Source: Bacilli bacterium (lineage in GTDB: Bacteria; Bacillota_I; Bacilli_A; RF39; UBA660). From it: a stretch of 8,106 nt of DNA. How positions within the stretch are numbered: position 1 is the first letter of the stretch; every line of letters begins with the position of its first letter. Positions 5,763 through 8,106 of this stretch are shown here, piece after piece. The stretch covers positions 1 to 8,106 of the forward strand of contig JAFTYN010000005.1 in the NCBI GenBank assembly GCA_017461465.1, read 5' to 3'. A program made the position numbers and the translations under genes. Below the pieces are notes generated by a model. It was not told the origin of the DNA and did not search any database. It saw only the letters and a program-made list of their open reading frames with translations.

Positions 5763-6823
5763 TAAATAGTATCTTCTTTAAGTTCAGTTAATTTATCACT
5801 TATATCATCTTTATAAAATTTATAAGTAGTTACTAAAATAAGTGCTATTGGAATAGAGATAATAACTCCTAATACTCCGAATAGTATACCACCTGCAAAA
5901 ATTGCAAATATAACTACAATAGGTTCTAACTCTGTAGATTTTCCATATACAAATGGATTAATAACATAACTATCAAGAAGTGATAAAACTGCAAAAACAA
6001 TTAATGCTTTAATAAATAGTGAAGGCCCTACTACAAAAGCAGTTATAAGTGCTATTAAATTAGTTATTATTCCACCAAAATATGGTATTAAATTACCTAA
6101 GGCGGCTAGAAAACCTAATAAAACAGCATCAGGATGACCTATAATTAAAAATGCTATTGTATATTCAAAAACACTAATAATTACTATTTTTGTAAATCCT
6201 GATAAGTATCCCTTCATAGCATTATCAAGAGCCTTTACATAGTTATATGTCTTTTTACTTTTTTTCTTACAACTTGATTTAATAAAAGTTCTAATTTTGT
6301 CCATATCTACTAATAAATATATCCCCATAGATACTACTATAACAAATGTTCCTATAAAGCCAAGACCAGTAGATACAAATGATATAGCACCATTAGATAT
6401 ATATTTTCCTGAATTTTTTAATATCTCATTAAATATTTCAGTTAAAGTGGATTGCAGTGGACCAAAATCTATATCATACTGAATAGATATTTCTTTAATA
6501 AAAGTAATTATTCCATTAAATAAATTTCCTAATTGGCTAACTAATAAAGGAATAGCAAAAGCTCCTACTAAAATAAATATACCAAAAAATAAAACTAATA
6601 TAATAAATATACTTATAGCTTTAGGAATACCATTTTTTCTTAGATATTGAGTATAAGGATATAAAGCATAAGCAAATGTAAACGCGATTAAAGATGGTAT
6701 AAATATACTAAATAGTTTATCAAAAATACCATTCCATAATCCTCTTGCTTGATACATAAGAAAGATTATAAGCATTATAAGTGCTGTATTAGCAAGTTTA
6801 TAGTTTAAATTTGTTTTTTTCAA
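5762..6823 (-). CDS. AI-2E/PerM-family membrane protein
   Basis: A 353-residue polytopic membrane protein of the AI-2E exporter-like family (Pfam PF01594). Members have been linked to autoinducer-2 export, permease activity or Na+/H+ antiport, and the substrate here cannot be told. Hydrophobic segments lie near 11-25, 36-57, 69-95, 149-172, 211-229, 233-265, 269-290 and 301-334 (probably two helices). A soluble stretch (about 96-147) separates the third and fourth, and a Lys-rich cytoplasmic loop lies at 182-192. Family signatures are GNLIPYFGGII (243-253) and DSYVINPFVYGKSTELEPI (284-302), followed by the Gly-rich GGILFGVLGVIISIPIA. The start is TTG at 6823-6821, overlapping the dtd stop by four bases (TTGA), with GAGGAA five bases upstream. 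The next in-frame Met (17) would cut into the first helix. It is the last gene of the rel-dtd operon and is followed by a terminator. Confidence 0.88.
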   Translation of the reverse strand: MKKTNLNYKLANTALIMLIIFLMYQARGLWNGIFDKLFSIFIPSLIAFTFAYALYPYTQYLRKNGIPKAISIFIILVLFFGIFILVGAFAIPLLVSQLGNLFNGIITFIKEISIQYDIDFGPLQSTLTEIFNEILKNSGKYISNGAISFVSTGLGFIGTFVIVVSMGIYLLVDMDKIRTFIKSSCKKKSKKTYNYVKALDNAMKGYLSGFTKIVIISVFEYTIAFLIIGHPDAVLLGFLAALGNLIPYFGGIITNLIALITAFVVGPSLFIKALIVFAVLSLLDSYVINPFVYGKSTELEPIVVIFAIFAGGILFGVLGVIISIPIALILVTTYKFYKDDISDKLTELKEDTI

Positions 6824-7269
6824 TTAAATTCCTCACTATCAATTATTATAGTAACTGGTCCATCATTAATTAAAGATACTTTCATATCTGCTCCAAATAT
6901 CCCAGTTTCAACATTAATACCTGCTTCTTTTAATTTATTATTCCAAATATCATATAAAATAGTTGATTCTTCTCCTCTTAATGCTTTTATATAACTAGGT
7001 CTTCTTCCTTTTTTAGTATCAGCATATAATGTAAACTGTGAAATACTTAAAATATCGCCATTTCCATCAAGTAATGATTTATTCATAACACCATTCTCAT
7101 CATCAAATATTCTTAAGTTTATAACTTTATTAACCATTTTATCAATAATATTTTCATTATCATTTTCAGTAAAACCAACTAAGATAACTAAGCCTTTATC
7201 TATTTTACCTACTACTTTATTATCAACTTCAACACTGGCATTTTTACTTCTTTGAATTACTACTTTCAT
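6820..7269 (-). CDS. dtd: D-aminoacyl-tRNA deacylase
   Basis: A cytoplasmic proofreading enzyme that hydrolyses D-aminoacyl-tRNAs (D-Tyr and others, and Gly-tRNA-Ala), recycling tRNA and keeping D-amino acids out of protein. At 149 residues it has the family's normal length. Characteristic features are the start MKVVIQRSKNASVEV, SQFTLYAD (77-84, with the active-site Thr80), KGRRPSY (87-93), and GADMKVSLINDGPVTI (126-141), which contains the Gly-cisPro motif (G137-P138) that gives chiral selectivity. The ATG shares one base with the rel stop (TAATG), and AAGGA lies about 10 bases upstream. It ends in TGA overlapping the next gene. The rel-dtd pairing is widely conserved in Bacillota. Confidence 0.97.
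   Translation of the reverse strand: MKVVIQRSKNASVEVDNKVVGKIDKGLVILVGFTENDNENIIDKMVNKVINLRIFDDENGVMNKSLLDGNGDILSISQFTLYADTKKGRRPSYIKALRGEESTILYDIWNNKLKEAGINVETGIFGADMKVSLINDGPVTIIIDSEEFN
6829..6834 (-). promoter_or_regulatory. Ribosome binding site for the TTG start of the AI-2E gene
   Basis: GAGGAA lies within the last codons of dtd, five bases before TTG 6823-6821. With the TTGA stop/start overlap it supports a non-ATG start coupled to dtd translation. Confidence 0.65.
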
Positions 7270-8106
7270 TATTTAATAATCCTTTCTACATCAATAACAC
7301 TACTAATCATAGTAAGATCATTAACAAATTTCATAAGTTTTTCTTTTGATTCAACCGAAACAGTTATTTCAAATAAAAATCCCTCTTTAGAATTCATTGA
7401 ATTAATACTTTGAACTACTATTTCTGTATTCGCTGTTTTGGCAATAATATCAAGTAAAACATCTTTATTGTTATCAGCTCTTACTAATATTGCAGCATTA
7501 TATTTTTTACTAATATTATTATTCCATTTAACTTCAATTAATCTTTCTTCAAGATCACTTACATTTGGACATACTGCCCTATGAACAGTAATACCATTTC
7601 CTTTAGTAATATATCCAATTACTCTATCTCCAGGAATAGGTTTACAACAAGCTGCAACATTAACTTTAATTTCATCTATGCCATCAACAATAATATCGTT
7701 TTTAATTTGATGTAATTCTTCGCTTAATTTATTATTAGATGCTTTTTTAAGAATTAAATCAGCCTTACTTACATTTTCATCAGTAACAATATTTATAAGC
7801 ATTGTAGGAGTAACCTTACCGTTACCTAAATTAATATAAAGTTCTTCAATACCAGAAAATTTAAGTTCTTTTAATATTTTATCTAGATTATCTTGTGATA
7901 AGAAATCATTAAATACAAACTTTTTCTTACGAAGTTCATTTTTTAAAATTTCTTCACCTTTCTTTAAATAATCTTCTTTATCTATTTTATTAAAAAATCC
8001 TTTTATCTTATTTCTTGCTGACGAAGTAAATGCCATATTTATCCATTCACGAGATGGTCCAGCACTATTTTGATTTGTATTAATCTTAATAATATCATTA
8101 TCTTTA
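7269..8106 (-). CDS. rel: Bifunctional ppGpp synthetase/hydrolase Rel, C-terminal part
   Basis: The C-terminal regulatory half of a RelA/SpoT homologue. The frame stays open to the window edge, so the catalytic hydrolase and synthetase domains lie outside. Above the internal Met at 8036 the frame encodes KDNDIIKINTNQN then SAGPSREWINMAF, the end of the TGS domain and the SxGPSRDW motif that follows it; 8036 is therefore not the true start. Next come a helical region and the zinc-finger/CC domain CCKPIPGDRVIGYITKGNGI followed by TVHRAVCPN (residues 130-158 counted from 8036), with Cys pair, His and Cys intact. An ACT/RRM domain (about 178-255) ends the protein. These domains bind the ribosome and uncharged tRNA in the A site and switch the enzyme between making and degrading (p)ppGpp. 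It is the first visible gene of the operon with dtd. Confidence 0.95.
   Translation of the reverse strand, partial: KDNDIIKINTNQNSAGPSREWINMAFTSSARNKIKGFFNKIDKEDYLKKGEEILKNELRKKKFVFNDFLSQDNLDKILKELKFSGIEELYINLGNGKVTPTMLINIVTDENVSKADLILKKASNNKLSEELHQIKNDIIVDGIDEIKVNVAACCKPIPGDRVIGYITKGNGITVHRAVCPNVSDLEERLIEVKWNNNISKKYNAAILVRADNNKDVLLDIIAKTANTEIVVQSINSMNSKEGFLFEITVSVESKEKLMKFVNDLTMISSVIDVERIIK

Noticed and set aside
6297..6482. A 61-codon open frame on the plus strand
   Set aside because: It lies entirely inside the AI-2E gene on the opposite strand, has no convincing ribosome binding site, and its product is low-complexity Ile/Pro/Thr-rich, as expected for an antisense shadow.
8034..8036. ATG at 8036 as the start of the Rel-like gene
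   Set aside because: The frame continues open to the window edge and encodes the conserved end of the TGS domain (SAGPSREW), so this Met is internal and the gene is cut by the window.

Overview
The window is AT-rich chromosomal DNA from a low-GC Gram-positive bacterium (Bacillota; perhaps an uncultured Bacilli or Erysipelotrichia-like lineage, though the exact clade is a guess). This rests on T-box leaders, TTGACA/TATAAT-type promoters, AGGAGG ribosome binding sites and the gene order rel - dtd - ... - hisS - aspS, which is the Bacillus-type order as I recall it. TGA is used as a stop codon (dtd) and tryptophan is TGG where I checked, so this is not the Mycoplasma code. Every gene I can support lies on the minus strand, so transcription runs from high to low coordinates.

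In transcription order, the window opens with the 3' part of a bifunctional Rel (RelA/SpoT-type ppGpp) protein, cut by the window edge. Next come dtd (D-aminoacyl-tRNA deacylase) and an AI-2E/PerM-family membrane protein. These three overlap by 1 and 4 bases and end at a clear intrinsic terminator (5734-5762), so they look like one operon. A 321-base gene-free stretch follows, holding a promoter and a complete T-box riboswitch. It leads into a 750-residue ClpX-like AAA+ unfoldase. Directly after its stop codon come a near-consensus promoter and a second T-box leader, which precedes hisS and an archaeal-type aspS. That operon ends at a terminator at 300-327. The last item is the start of a type IV prepilin-like gene with its own promoter, running off the window at base 1.

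The theme is translation quality and amino-acid stress: ppGpp control, D-amino-acid proofreading, two aminoacyl-tRNA synthetases and two uncharged-tRNA sensors. The most unusual element is the ClpX-like gene. Its AAA+ core matches the ClpX layout closely, including the IGF loop that docks ClpP. Its zinc-binding N-terminus is replaced by about 380 residues I do not recognise, and it sits behind a T-box that reads as valine-specific (specifier GTA; UGGU matching an A73 discriminator). The two T-boxes are 60/65 identical over one stretch, so they are probably duplicates whose specifier and discriminator-pairing bases changed together. The hisS-aspS T-box carries overlapping Asp (GAC) and His (CAC) codons as GACAC, with UGGC matching the G73 of tRNA-Asp.
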